Shown here one piece after another: positions 18,380-28,043 of a stretch of 64,000 bases of DNA. Positions within the stretch are counted from its first letter, which is position 1; every line of letters begins with the position of its first letter. The notes beneath the pieces are model-generated. The model was given only the letters and a program-made list of their open reading frames with translations. It was not told the origin of the DNA and ran no database searches. The position numbers and the translations under genes were made by a program. This stretch comes from Paraburkholderia hayleyella (GTDB taxonomy: Bacteria; Pseudomonadota; Gammaproteobacteria; Burkholderiales; Burkholderiaceae): NCBI RefSeq assembly GCF_009455685.1, contig NZ_QPES01000001.1, positions 1,240,001 to 1,304,000 of the forward strand, in the 5' to 3' direction.

Positions 18380-18979
18380 GTGAGCGAAAAAGAAATAGAC
18401 CAGGTTTTGGTCGAGCGTGTCCAGAAGGGCGACAAGGCGGCGTTCGAGCTTCTGGTCAGTAAATATCATCGCAAGATTCTCCGGCTGATTTCGCGTCTCG
18501 TGCGCGATCCAGCCGAGGTCGAGGACGTGGCGCAGGACGCTTTTATCAAGGCGTATCGGGCGCTATCCCAGTTTCGTGGCGAATCCGCTTTCTATACGTG
18601 GTTGTACCGGATTGCCGTTAATACGGCGAAGAATTATCTTGCGACCCAGGGGCGGCGGGCGCCCACTTCTACCGAAGCCAATGCAGAAGAAGCGGAAACT
18701 TTCTCCGATGCGGACCAACTAAGGGATATCAACACGCCCGAGTCGATGTTGATGAGCAAGCAGATCGCCGAAACGGTCAATGCTGCAATGGCGGTTTTGC
18801 CGGACGAACTGCGCACCGCCATTACTCTCCGTGAAATTGAAGGTCTGAGCTACGAAGAAATCGCTGAAATGATGGGATGTCCGATCGGCACCGTCAGATC
18901 AAGAATTTTCCGTGCTCGTGAAGCCATTGCGGCAAAATTGCGTCCGTTGCTTGACACCCCTGAGGGCAAGCGCTGGTAA
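18380..18979 (+). CDS. rpoE: RNA polymerase sigma-E factor (RpoE/AlgU type)
   Basis: Extracytoplasmic-function sigma factor for envelope stress. The 199-residue protein begins at a GTG (MSEKEIDQVLVERVQKG). Region 2 is visible in VEDVAQDAFIKAYRALSQFRG and the following YTWLYRIAVNTAKNYL; region 4 is visible in LREIEGLSYEEIAEMMGCPIGTV. It is followed by its anti-sigma factor and regulator genes rseA, rseB and mucD. An autoregulatory promoter probably lies in the preceding 105 bases, where a TACAAT hexamer is present. Confidence 0.96.
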   Translation: MSEKEIDQVLVERVQKGDKAAFELLVSKYHRKILRLISRLVRDPAEVEDVAQDAFIKAYRALSQFRGESAFYTWLYRIAVNTAKNYLATQGRRAPTSTEANAEEAETFSDADQLRDINTPESMLMSKQIAETVNAAMAVLPDELRTAITLREIEGLSYEEIAEMMGCPIGTVRSRIFRAREAIAAKLRPLLDTPEGKRW

Positions 18980-19060
18980 TGCCAGCCTGCTGGAAGGGAC
19001 TGCGGTGCGATATCTGGGTTAGGTGGTGTCACCAGGGTTGTTTGTAAGATGGAGAGCATC

Positions 19061-19723
19061 ATGGGGTCGGTCTCGATGCAGTCACAAGCACAGTTACAGG
19101 CGGGCTCGCGCGGCGAGCGTCTATCTGCTTTTGTTGATGGCGAGCTGTTTGGCGACGCGCATCTCAATACGTTTTTTTCTGACCTGGATCACGCTGATCG
19201 TGAGGCCTGGTCCCGTTACCATTTGATCGGGGATGTACTGCGCTCGGATGAGCTAGCCGTCAGTCCGGCTGCCAGCAGCGCATTTTTTAGCGGTTTCGCG
19301 GCTCGTTTTGAGCACGAACCGCATGTTGTTGCCCCCGTCGCACGGCACCGCGCGCTTAATCTGGGCGCATTGCGTCGTCGCATGGTGCCGGCCTTTGCCG
19401 TTGCAGCCGCTGCGGCTACGCTGACATGGATTGTCGTGCCGCAATTGCAGGGACAGAGGGGAGGCACGGGTGGATCGCAGGCCAACACCTCCTATGCTTC
19501 CGTCATGCCCGCTAACGTGACGTCTGCATCGATGCAGCACGTGGCGCTGGCTTCCGCGGCGCGAATCACCCCAGCCGTGGCCGGTGACGATTCCAGCAAT
19601 ATCATCCGCGATGTGCAGCTCGATCAATATCTCGAAGCGCACCAGCAGTTTGCCCAGCAACCCGTGATGGCGGGTTCGATGCCCCTTATCCGGACAGCAG
19701 CCATGACGACGCAAGGTCAATAA
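19061..19723 (+). CDS. rseA: anti-sigma-E factor RseA/MucA
   Basis: Inner-membrane anti-sigma factor that holds RpoE until cleaved during envelope stress. The start at 19061 is preferred because ggagag lies just upstream; an ATG at 19049 would add four residues. The N-terminal domain GERLSAFVDGELFGD matches the RseA N-terminal fold that binds sigma. A single transmembrane segment (PAFAVAAAAATLTWIVVP) lies at about residues 110-127, followed by a periplasmic part rich in Gln, Ala and Ser. Encoded directly after rpoE. Confidence 0.92.
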   Translation: MGSVSMQSQAQLQAGSRGERLSAFVDGELFGDAHLNTFFSDLDHADREAWSRYHLIGDVLRSDELAVSPAASSAFFSGFAARFEHEPHVVAPVARHRALNLGALRRRMVPAFAVAAAAATLTWIVVPQLQGQRGGTGGSQANTSYASVMPANVTSASMQHVALASAARITPAVAGDDSSNIIRDVQLDQYLEAHQQFAQQPVMAGSMPLIRTAAMTTQGQ

Positions 19724-19727
19724 TCTG

Positions 19728-20786
19728 ATGCAGACCTTGCGGTTGAACAAGACAACGCTTTGGGAGCGGCTACCTGAATTTCTGCTATGCGTGGCTGTGT
19801 TGTTGCCGGCCACGCCTTCCCAGGCTCAGACGCTCCTCTCCACTTCCGCATCGAATGAGCAGCCAGCGGCGCGTCTTGCGGCCGACTGGCTCAACCGCGT
19901 TCATCTGGCGGCACAACAACAAAATTACGAAGGCGTGTTTCTGTACCAGCGTGGGACGAGCGTCCAGTCATCGCGGATCGCGCACTACGCCACGCGCACC
20001 GAGGGTGAATTCGAGCAGATCGAGAGCCTCGACGGCAAGCCGCGCAAAATGCTTCGCCATAACGACGATCTCTATACCTTCGTTCCTGAGCGGCGTTTGT
20101 GCGTCGTCGAAAAGCGACAAAACAAGGATGTTTTTCCCGCTTTGCTCATGGCGGGCGGTGAGCCGGTGCTGGCAACCTACGAGCCGAAGCTGCTTGGCCG
20201 GGATCGGGTCGCGGGCACGGAAAGCCAGATCATCGAACTGACGCCAAAAGACGCCTACCGTTACGCCTACCGGTTGTGGGTAGATGTCAAAACAGGGCTT
20301 TTACTGCGGACCCAGACGCTCGATGCCAACGGACAGGTGCTTGAGCAACTGTCGTTTTCCCAGATTCGCATTGGTGTGCCGACCGACAAGGCCGCCATTG
20401 TCAACGGCATGCGCAACACGGCAGGCTGGACGGTCGTGCGTACACCGGTGCAGCCGGTTGATATGAAAGCGCTTGGCTGGCAGGTCAGTCCCGTGGTGCC
20501 GGGGTTTCGCCTGATTCGTGAGTTGCGGCGGCCCATGGCGGCCCGCGATGCCGGAGATCCGCCTATTCCAGTCGATCAGATGGTTTATTCCGATGGGCTG
20601 GCGGCTGTTTCGATCTTTATCGAACCGGTAGAAAAAAATACGCGCAAGGAAGGCGCGGGCAATAGTGGCGCGACCCACGTGCTGGTCAAGCGTCAGGGTG
20701 ATTTCTGGATCACGCTGCTCGGGGAAGTTCCGCAAGCCGCGTTGCAACAGTTTGCATCTGCCATAGAATACAAGCCTCCCAGGTAA
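19728..20786 (+). CDS. rseB: sigma-E regulatory protein RseB/MucB
   Basis: Periplasmic protein that binds the RseA periplasmic domain and protects it from proteolysis. The 352-residue product has a signal peptide (hydrophobic FLLCVAVLLPATPSQAQ, cleavage near residue 34). It then has the MucB N-terminal lipoprotein-localisation-like fold (NYEGVFLYQRGTSVQSSRI) and a C-terminal MucB/RseB domain. It follows rseA by four bases. Confidence 0.94.
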   Translation: MQTLRLNKTTLWERLPEFLLCVAVLLPATPSQAQTLLSTSASNEQPAARLAADWLNRVHLAAQQQNYEGVFLYQRGTSVQSSRIAHYATRTEGEFEQIESLDGKPRKMLRHNDDLYTFVPERRLCVVEKRQNKDVFPALLMAGGEPVLATYEPKLLGRDRVAGTESQIIELTPKDAYRYAYRLWVDVKTGLLLRTQTLDANGQVLEQLSFSQIRIGVPTDKAAIVNGMRNTAGWTVVRTPVQPVDMKALGWQVSPVVPGFRLIRELRRPMAARDAGDPPIPVDQMVYSDGLAAVSIFIEPVEKNTRKEGAGNSGATHVLVKRQGDFWITLLGEVPQAALQQFASAIEYKPPR

Positions 20787-20809
20787 TCAATTCTTCGGCG
20801 GGTTACACC

Positions 20810-22306
20810 ATGATGATTTTCCGCGTGCGCACATTTCTTGCGGCCGCAGTAGTAGCGTGTTTGCCATTCGTTTCTCCGGCGGCCTGCGCGGCTCCTACCA
20901 TCAATCTTCCCGATTTCGCCGATCTCGTTGATAAAGTAGGGCCGGCCGTCGTCAATATCCGCACGACTGCGCGTGATGCCGGAGACAACCCACAAGGTTT
21001 GCCGCCTGCGTTCGATGATGGCGATATGTCGGATTTTTTCCGGCGTTTTTTCGGCATTCCCATGCCGCAGGCGCCCAAACAGCCCGGCGTGCCGCGTAGC
21101 CGGAATGATCGCCGTCAGGACATGCCTGACAAGGGTGGGTCGGAACGAAATAGTGGCGTGGGTTCGGGCTTCATTTTGTCCGCCGATGGTTATGTGATGA
21201 CCAACGCGCATGTCATTGACGGCGCTGACACGATTTATGTGACGCTCACGGACAAGCGCGAATTCAAGGCCAAACTGATTGGTGTCGATGAGCGCACCGA
21301 TGTTGCGGTGGTCAAGATTAGCGCGGCTAATTTACCTGTCGTCACGGTGGGCGATTCGGACAAGGTGCGTGTAGGCGAGTGGGTACTGGCAATCGGTTCC
21401 CCGTTTGGCCTTGAAAATACCGTGACCTCGGGCATCGTCAGCGCCAAGGGCCGCGATACCGGCGATTATCTGCCGTTTATCCAGACCGATGTCGCGCTGA
21501 ATCCTGGTAATTCAGGGGGGCCGCTGATCAACATGCAAGGCGAAGTGATCGGTATCAATTCGCAAATTTATAGCCGTACGGGCGGCTTCATGGGCATTTC
21601 GTTTGCGATTCCGATTGACGAAGCGATGCGGGTCGTTGAGCAGCTCAAGGCGTCTGGCCGGGTTGTGCGTGGCCGGATTGCGGTAGCCATTGGCGAAGTG
21701 ACAAAAGATGTGGCTGACTCGCTAGGTTTGCCGAAAACGCAAGGGGCGCTGGTCAGTAGCGTCGAGCCGGGTGGCCCGGCCGACAAGGCCGGTGTGCAGC
21801 CAGGCGACATTATTCTGAAGTTTAATGGCCATCCCGTTGAGATAGCGGCGGATTTGCCACGCATGGTGGGCGGCACGAAGCCGGGAACCCGGGCCTTGCT
21901 GAGCATCTGGCGCAAGGGGCAAACACGTGAGGTGCCGGTGATGGTTGAGGAGATGCAAGCCGACGTGGCTACTGCCGTCGAGCAGCAAAAATCAAAGGCC
22001 CCCAAGCCGCGTGCAACCAACGTGCTCGGTATTGCAGTCAGCGATATTCCAGCGGATCAGTTAAAGGTGCTGAAGCTGCAAGGCGGTGTCCAGATCGAGC
22101 GAGTCGATGGCCCGGCGGCGCGGGCCGGCTTGCAAAAGGGTGATTTGATCTTGCGTGTGGGCGATACCGATATTGCTAATGCACGGCAGTTCGAGGCGGC
22201 AACGGCTCATCTCGATCCGCAAAAACGGGTGGCATTGCTGGTTCGTCGTGGCGAAACCACCCAGTTTATTCCGTTACTTCCGCGTCCGGCCGAGGCGTCC
22301 AGATAG
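20810..22306 (+). CDS. mucD: periplasmic serine protease MucD/DegP
   Basis: HtrA-family protease and chaperone that degrades misfolded periplasmic proteins. The 498-residue protein has a signal peptide (about 1-27), a trypsin-like domain with H134 (TNAHVIDGAD), D164 (RTDVAVVKI) and S235 (NPGNSGGPL), and two PDZ domains at about 290-380 and 405-490. It closes the rpoE-rseA-rseB-mucD unit. Confidence 0.96.
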   Translation: MMIFRVRTFLAAAVVACLPFVSPAACAAPTINLPDFADLVDKVGPAVVNIRTTARDAGDNPQGLPPAFDDGDMSDFFRRFFGIPMPQAPKQPGVPRSRNDRRQDMPDKGGSERNSGVGSGFILSADGYVMTNAHVIDGADTIYVTLTDKREFKAKLIGVDERTDVAVVKISAANLPVVTVGDSDKVRVGEWVLAIGSPFGLENTVTSGIVSAKGRDTGDYLPFIQTDVALNPGNSGGPLINMQGEVIGINSQIYSRTGGFMGISFAIPIDEAMRVVEQLKASGRVVRGRIAVAIGEVTKDVADSLGLPKTQGALVSSVEPGGPADKAGVQPGDIILKFNGHPVEIAADLPRMVGGTKPGTRALLSIWRKGQTREVPVMVEEMQADVATAVEQQKSKAPKPRATNVLGIAVSDIPADQLKVLKLQGGVQIERVDGPAARAGLQKGDLILRVGDTDIANARQFEAATAHLDPQKRVALLVRRGETTQFIPLLPRPAEASR

Positions 22307-22320
22307 AAGATACGAACGGG

Positions 22321-22584
22321 ATGTCGCAACGGCTGATGCTTTACGGGCGTGCGTGGTGCCACCTGTGCGATGACATGCGCGCGGCGCTGGCACCCTTGCT
22401 GGCTGAATCGGGTGCCCGGCTTGAGGTTGTGGATGTGGATCTCGACCCGGCGCTCGTGCAGCGCTACGACGAACGGGTTCCCGTGCTGGTTTGTGACGGT
22501 GTGGAACTGTGCCACTACCGGCTGGATGAAGCCCGCGTGCGTGCTGCCCTGGCGCGGCCCGTGACCCAGCGTTTGAAGCCGTGA
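22321..22584 (+). CDS. glutaredoxin-like thiol protein
   Basis: The 87-residue protein has a thioredoxin-fold start (LMLYGRAWCHLCDDM) with C13 and C16 as a CxxC pair, and VPVLVCDG as the cis-proline region. It is of the short glutaredoxin family (DUF836-like). In related Burkholderiaceae this gene lies between mucD and lepA; here lepA is displaced about 6.9 kb downstream by accessory DNA. Confidence 0.85.
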   Translation: MSQRLMLYGRAWCHLCDDMRAALAPLLAESGARLEVVDVDLDPALVQRYDERVPVLVCDGVELCHYRLDEARVRAALARPVTQRLKP

Positions 22585-22983
22585 TATTCGTGCGCGTGAC
22601 AGGCTTGGCCATTCTGGCAAGGCGGCAATACTGAATACTCAATACCGAATACCGGTGCAATGTTTGCTGTTCGCGGACGGATTTGCCAACACAATCTGTG
22701 AGTAACTTTTGCGGTGGCGAGTCTTTTCCTCAGGGAAAGGAACAGGATGCCGTGAACGAGAAAGAAATCTCCACCACTTTCGCTGAACTCTCCGAATCAA
22801 ATCTCCAGTTCGTACAGGAAATGCCACGTTTCATGCCCTGCTTGAAAAAGTGCCGAATTTGGCGCTGTCAGGCAAGGCATGTATATCTCATATTAATTCC
22901 ATTGACCTGATGGTTTCTAAGTGATCAATTAACGGGTTTGGCAACTGACGTTGTGCCGCTGGTTCTTTTTCAGAGGGCAGAGA
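22585..22983. other. left edge of island 1, no assignable gene
   Basis: The 399 bases between the glutaredoxin gene and vgrG hold one small frame with a possible GTG start near 22752, reading NEKEISTTFAELSESNLQF before it becomes cysteine- and arginine-rich. I recognise no family. The left junction of the island must lie here. No direct repeat matching the right edge was found by eye. Confidence 0.3.
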
Positions 22984-25547
22984 ATGGCAGAGTTTGATCC
23001 ATTACGACAGGGCGTCACGGGACGCCAGGCGTATTTTCTGGATGTGCCTGGCACGGGCAGTGCGGCGTCGCTCTCGGTCGTGTCGTTTACGGCAACCGAA
23101 AAGATGGGTGAGCCCAACGTCGCCACCGTCGAGTTAACCCACCCGCAGCAGCTCGCACGCGCCGACTATCTTAATCACGATGCGATTTTCAGGATCGTGT
23201 CCGACGACGGGATGTCGAGAGCATTCTCTGGCTACATAGAGTGCTTTTCGACCGTGCAGACTACGAAGGACTACACGAAGTACCAGGTGGTACTCAAGTC
23301 ACACTTCGGGCGCCTGCAGGCGGGCACCAACACCCAGGTTTTCCAGCACCTCACGATCCCGCAGATTCTCCAGAAGATCCTGCGCGCTCACGGCATTCCC
23401 GATCACCTGATCTTGTTCCGGTTGCGCAGCAACTATTCCAAGGTGCGGTGGCGCTTCCAATACCAGATGACGGACTTCGACTATGTGCACATGCTCATGG
23501 AGAAGGCCGGCATCTATTGCTACATTGTCGAGACCGAGCACGGAGACCAGATCGTCTTCGGCGACGACATCGATCACTATATCTACGACCCGCGGCTCAT
23601 TGTGCCGTACGGTGAGGCGGCTGGCCTTGAGGCGGCTGGCGTGGAAGCGGTCATGGCACTGAAGACGCACACGGAGATCGTGCCGCAGTCATTTGTGGTC
23701 GCGGACTACAACCCCGAGGCCGCCTGGGAGCGATTCAGGGACGAGGCCAACGTGGCCCCCCAGGATCCCACAAGCTACGGCCAGCCGTACATCTATGGCA
23801 CCGGGCATCTGGACCAGGCGGGGGCGAAGTGGGAAGCGCAATTGCGTCATGAGGCGGCGATGGCCCGCCAGGTGATCTATGAAGGCGAGAGTAATGTCGT
23901 CGCGCTGCAATGCGCACGCGTGCTCGAAACCGACATCATGCTGCCCGATGCCCCCCAGGGGCAGGTGATGACTGAGATTACGCATAGCGGCGCGCGCGAC
24001 CAGCCCTATTCCAACAAGTACAAGGCGATCCCTGCCAAGCGGCGCTTTCGCCTGCAGCTCGAACCTGCGAAGTGGGCAAAGATCGGCGGCACGCTCAGCG
24101 CACGTGTTTGCAGCCCGGACAAATATCCCTATGGCTACCTGAACGCTGCAGGATATTACGGTGTGCGGCTCGATGCGGATTTTGACGACTGGCCGAAGGG
24201 GGGGAGAGCGTGCCGCTGCGCCTGGCTAAACCGTTCGCGGGCAAGCTGCAGACCGGCATGCACTTCGTGGCGCTGGATAACGATGAAGCAAAAATCTCCT
24301 TCCGTGATGGCGATCCCGACAAGCCCGAAATCAGCGGCTTTCATCACCATTCACAGGCGCGGGACCTCGTGACGAATGACCGGCGCTGGCTCTCGCGTAA
24401 CGTGATCCGCACGCAGAAGAACAACAAACTGCGCATGGAGGACTGGGCAGGCCAGGAAGGCATCAAGCTCAGCACGGAGCATTCGGGCAAGTCACAACTT
24501 AATCTCGGCTACCTGGTGAACAGCAAGCTGGAGTACCGGGGTGAAGGCTACGAGCAGAGGACGTCGGGCTGGGGTGCGCTCCGTGCGGGCAGGGGCGTGA
24601 TGGTCACGACCTATGAGCGCCCCGGCGCAACCGGGCACCAGCTCGATATGCAGGAAACCATCGCGCAGCTTGAGAGCGCATTGGAACTCGCAAAGGCGCT
24701 TGCCGCGTCGGCACAAAGTGCCAAGGCCGAACCTGCGGACACCGACGCGCAGCAGCAGATCAAAGACAATCTGGACGGTCTGAGGACGCCGGGACTGCTG
24801 ATGAGCACGCCCGCGTCGGCGGCGCTCGTGGCGGGCCAGGGCATGCAGTTCTCGGCGCAGGGCGACATGTCGGCCGTCGCCGGAAAGAACGCCGACTGGA
24901 GCGTGCTCAAGCGCTTCACGGTTGCGACGGGTGAAAAGATATCGATGTTCGCGCGGAGCGGCATCAAAATTTTCGCAGGCAAAGGTCCTGTTGATGTGCA
25001 GGCGCAGAGCGGTCCGATATCCCTTATCGCGGACAAGGACATCAGTTTCGCCAGCGTCAACGGCACGGTGCGTATCGTGGCGAAGAAGGAACTGATTCTG
25101 GAATGCGGTGGCGCATTCATCCGGCTCAAGGACGGCAGCATCACGCTTGGCGGTCCGTTTGACTTGTTTCTCAAGACGATCACCGTTCAAAAGAAGGGCA
25201 AGGAGTCGATGCATATTCCTGTGCCAGATCTCCCGCATGGCGGTTTTGGACCGTTCAGCCAGAAGCTCGCATTCCGCGATTTGACTGACGGCTCGCGCAT
25301 GTCCCACGTGTCCTACAAGCTGTTTACTCGAGACGAAGATGTCGCGTCATTCGTTCTCGCCAGCCAGGGTGACAGCACAACAGGCGGGTCAAGGCGTACA
25401 ACCAATCCGGATAGCGGCGACACGGCAGAGGCACTTCTTGGACAGGGCGAATGGGGAGTCGTCACGGATTCCGACATTGACCATGACCCGCAGCCGACCG
25501 GCTACACGGAAAACGATGATGCAAATGACAAATCGGAGCAGGCGTAA
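22984..25547 (+). pseudogene. vgrG: type VI secretion tip protein VgrG, split by a -1 frameshift
   Basis: VgrG trimers cap the T6SS Hcp tube and carry effectors. The first frame starts at 22984 (MAEFDPLRQGVTG) and has the gp27-like hub domain to about residue 400. At a run of seven G (24198-24204) the zero frame leaves the family sequence after DDWPKGG, while the -1 frame continues with SVPLRLAKPFAGKL and runs to 25547. That part contains the gp5-like OB/beta region, a linker with a helical stretch and the DUF2345 domain. Together they would give about 855 residues, a normal VgrG. One extra G, or -1 slippage on G GGG GGG, would restore it. The downstream frame could also start alone at a GTG at 24210. 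It overlaps the effector gene start by one base. Confidence 0.85.
24198..24204 (+). repeat. G7 homopolymer at the vgrG frame break
   Basis: Seven consecutive G. In the zero frame the codons read aag ggg ggg aga; eight G would keep the VgrG frame. The tract is the heptamer G GGG GGG in frame, a possible slippage site for polymerase or ribosome. Confidence 0.8.
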
Positions 25548-27019
25548 TGGAATACGGCACCTATGTAGTAGCGCCGGGCGATACGCTCAGCAGGATCGCT
25601 CAAGCGCACGGCACTGATGTAGACCAGTTGGCGACCCTTAATGGCATACGTGAACCGAATTACATTTATCCTGGGCAAAAACTCAAGATTCCGAAACAGC
25701 CCGCACCTCAAGAGGATGGCGATGACTTTTATAGCGAACTGTGGATCAGGTTTGTCGACGCGGTAGGCAAGCCCATCGTCGACCTCGCTACGCGGGTTGT
25801 GACCACGAGCGGTGAATACCATTTCACCACGGACGATATGGGCTTAATTCCGCTTGTCCAGACGCAGGAAAAGGATGATAGCCCGCAAATCTTCGTCTCA
25901 AAGATGGGCGGCGGAGAAAAGAAAGTTGCGACACTCAAGCCTCACCCCGGAGTGCACCAACACACCTTGAGAAGCCCAAAGCACAAGATTAACGTTCCAC
26001 TGCGCAAGCATGATGGGTTGCCGGATCATGAGCCGAGCAAGCCTGTCAAGTTGGAGCTAGGCGAAGTTCAGCATAATCGAGACCTTGACGGACATCCGGT
26101 TATTAACGTAGGGGTCGAGTGCCCGAACGCTGACAACCTACGGCTTGGCTCTAATTACAAGTATCGTGATTATGTAATCGGCGCAGCAAAACGCGCAGGT
26201 ATAACGCCGCAATGCGTTGCGTCAATTATGAACGCAGAGGCTAAAAAGCTAACCACGCCGCAGACTAAACCGGTGTTTTCGAAGGGTAAAGCGGTACTAA
26301 ATTCGGACGGGACGCCGAAGATGAAAACTATCCGAATAAGCACTGGCGAGTGGGATGGCAAGTCTGCGGCTACGAGCTCTTCTGCACGAGGGATGACCCA
26401 ATTTTTAGATGGCACATGGATTGGCCTAGCCGTTAAACCGGGAACGTTTCTCTATCAAAAATTGGTGGGAAAAGGCTTGGTATCGATGGACGGAGGTATC
26501 ACCAAGTTCAAACTTGCAGACCGGACGTATATCTCAGCAAAATCTCAATTGCTGTTGAAGTACGTTCATGGTAAAGCCACGTCGTCTGACGCTAACGTTC
26601 AGTCAGTTCTTGATATGCGTTTTGATGCTGAATCGGCAATTTACACTGCGGTTGACTATGGAATCGAGAATCTTTCTAGTTTACGGGCATCTGGTTTTCC
26701 AGTTGATGAGTTGAGTGATGCTGATAAGGCGAAAGTCATATATTTGGCTCACCATCTTGGACCTAAAGATGCGCCTGCATTTATAAAGAACGAGATAAGC
26801 AGTAATTATGCAAAGTACTTACTTACCCTTCAAGTTGGTCCGACTTTGGCGGCGCGTTTTGCGGAAGATAATTCTGGCAATTACACAAAAGGGCATCGTG
26901 ATTGGTTAAATGGATTCGTAAATGGACATATCATCATCAAGACGTTCTCTTGTGACCAAAGCAAAATTCAGGAGGGTCGCGCTCTCTTGGATATAACCGA
27001 TAGTCTTGCCGAAGGGTAG
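25547..27019 (+). CDS. putative T6SS effector: LysM plus lytic transglycosylase-like domain
   Basis: The 490-residue protein has a LysM domain at about 3-50 (YVVAPGDTLSRIAQAHGTD ... YIYPGQKLKIP) for peptidoglycan binding. A middle domain of about 60-160 (SELWIRFVDAVGKPIVD) looks like a transthyretin-type carrier. A C-terminal domain from about 205 has an SLT-like catalytic glutamate in SIMNAEAKK and SSARGMTQFLDGTW, as in soluble lytic transglycosylases. The family cuts the glycan strands of murein. There is no signal peptide, which fits delivery by the adjacent VgrG. Its start overlaps the vgrG stop by one base. Codon and base composition look AT-richer towards its 3' end. The C-terminal 40 residues recur as a relic at 28.5 kb. 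Confidence 0.78.
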   Translation: MEYGTYVVAPGDTLSRIAQAHGTDVDQLATLNGIREPNYIYPGQKLKIPKQPAPQEDGDDFYSELWIRFVDAVGKPIVDLATRVVTTSGEYHFTTDDMGLIPLVQTQEKDDSPQIFVSKMGGGEKKVATLKPHPGVHQHTLRSPKHKINVPLRKHDGLPDHEPSKPVKLELGEVQHNRDLDGHPVINVGVECPNADNLRLGSNYKYRDYVIGAAKRAGITPQCVASIMNAEAKKLTTPQTKPVFSKGKAVLNSDGTPKMKTIRISTGEWDGKSAATSSSARGMTQFLDGTWIGLAVKPGTFLYQKLVGKGLVSMDGGITKFKLADRTYISAKSQLLLKYVHGKATSSDANVQSVLDMRFDAESAIYTAVDYGIENLSSLRASGFPVDELSDADKAKVIYLAHHLGPKDAPAFIKNEISSNYAKYLLTLQVGPTLAARFAEDNSGNYTKGHRDWLNGFVNGHIIIKTFSCDQSKIQEGRALLDITDSLAEG

Positions 27020-27063
27020 TTCAAAAAAAGCTAATTAAACGTGTATCAAGCTAACATTTCTAT

Positions 27064-27456
27064 ATGAAAATCATGCGCCGATTGATCGGATATATTGTGT
27101 CTTTCATCATCATTTTTGGAGCTGCTGCGTGTAACGGTGCTATTAACGACGGCGGGGGTGGACAGCTTCTGTCTAATAAGGCGATGGGTGATGTTTCGCG
27201 TGTATTGCCGGACAAATTATGCACTCGCGCATACGAAATTCTTCCTCAATGCGCCGATTTAGGCGATATATGTCCGAGTCGCCATGCGAGTGCGTATTTG
27301 CCGGGAGCACCGAGGAGCGTAATCGCGGCAATGCAAAAAAAGCAAGGCTTTAATGTCACTGCGTTCGATAAACATTGCCGAGATGTCTGCTCGAACCCCC
27401 AGTTGAGTGTTGATTACACGACGTTTAAGGGCGATGTTTGCAGGAGTAAGGATTGA
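27064..27456 (+). CDS. small cysteine-rich lipoprotein, candidate immunity protein
   Basis: The 130-residue product has an N-terminal basic/hydrophobic leader and a lipobox (FGAAAC, Cys at about 23). The mature part contains seven cysteines (for example LCTRAYEILPQC and HCRDVC), so it is probably disulfide-bonded in the periplasm. It follows the murein-targeting effector by 44 bases. Periplasmic or lipoprotein immunity to such effectors is a known pattern; that role is inference. No family recognised. The frame continues in phase past its stop (see 27457-27600). Confidence 0.62.
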   Translation: MKIMRRLIGYIVSFIIIFGAAACNGAINDGGGGQLLSNKAMGDVSRVLPDKLCTRAYEILPQCADLGDICPSRHASAYLPGAPRSVIAAMQKKQGFNVTAFDKHCRDVCSNPQLSVDYTTFKGDVCRSKD

Positions 27457-27600
27457 ATCGTGCTGGATTGGGTGGAGCAACTTACACCCGAAAACTGGTG
27501 AGAAAACAGTTACATTAACCTGCGGGCTCTAACGCCCGGTGTTACTGAAGATGGGGAGACGTCGGTAATAACAAAAGAGCTCAAGGATGGAAAGAAATGA
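27457..27600 (+). pseudogene. possible decayed gene tail in phase with the lipoprotein
   Basis: After the lipoprotein stop the same phase reads DWVEQLTPENW, a TGA at 27499-27501, then ENSYINLRALTPGVTEDGE and on to a TGA at 27598-27600 that overlaps the next ATG (ATGA). The peptide looks protein-like and the ATGA junction resembles a coupled gene end, so this may be the remnant of an effector tail. It is short and could be chance. Confidence 0.3.
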
Positions 27601-28028
27601 AAATTTCAATCGGCGCTTTTAAGGCTGCAATTTGTTGCTCGGTTGCGCTCGTAACAGCCTCGCACGCTGAAGGCGAGAAATGGATGTGCTCCATAAAGAA
27701 GGATGGGGTGACACACAATCTTACTGTTAGATTGGTTGATAATAAAATTTCGGATTTTGACTATCTCGCTATCACACAGAGTGAGGTAGGCAAGAATAGT
27801 TGTTCCGTCCATCCCGTAGCGAAGGATATAGAGCATTCCGATGGGAATGCAATAGCGTTCAAGTTAATTGATTCGGATACGGCGAATATTAAAATGGTAG
27901 GTAATGTTGTAAAACTTGATCTTTCGAATGTCAATTTAATGAATTACTGCGGACAATCCACGACTATTGCATCGGAGATTCGTCTTAAAAAGGGAGTTCG
28001 GCGCTGCCTTTCTGTTGTAAACCAATAA
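27597..28028 (+). CDS. small exported protein, second candidate immunity protein
   Basis: The 143-residue product has a signal peptide (AAICCSVALVTASHAEG, cleavage near residue 24) and a mature domain with four cysteines and many short beta-like stretches (TVRLVDNKISDFDYLAI). It is AT-rich compared with the core genes. No family recognised. Its start overlaps the end of a possible decayed frame. Position beside T6SS effector genes suggests periplasmic immunity, which is inference. Confidence 0.55.
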   Translation: MKISIGAFKAAICCSVALVTASHAEGEKWMCSIKKDGVTHNLTVRLVDNKISDFDYLAITQSEVGKNSCSVHPVAKDIEHSDGNAIAFKLIDSDTANIKMVGNVVKLDLSNVNLMNYCGQSTTIASEIRLKKGVRRCLSVVNQ

Positions 28029-28043
28029 GCATATTGGCTTATG

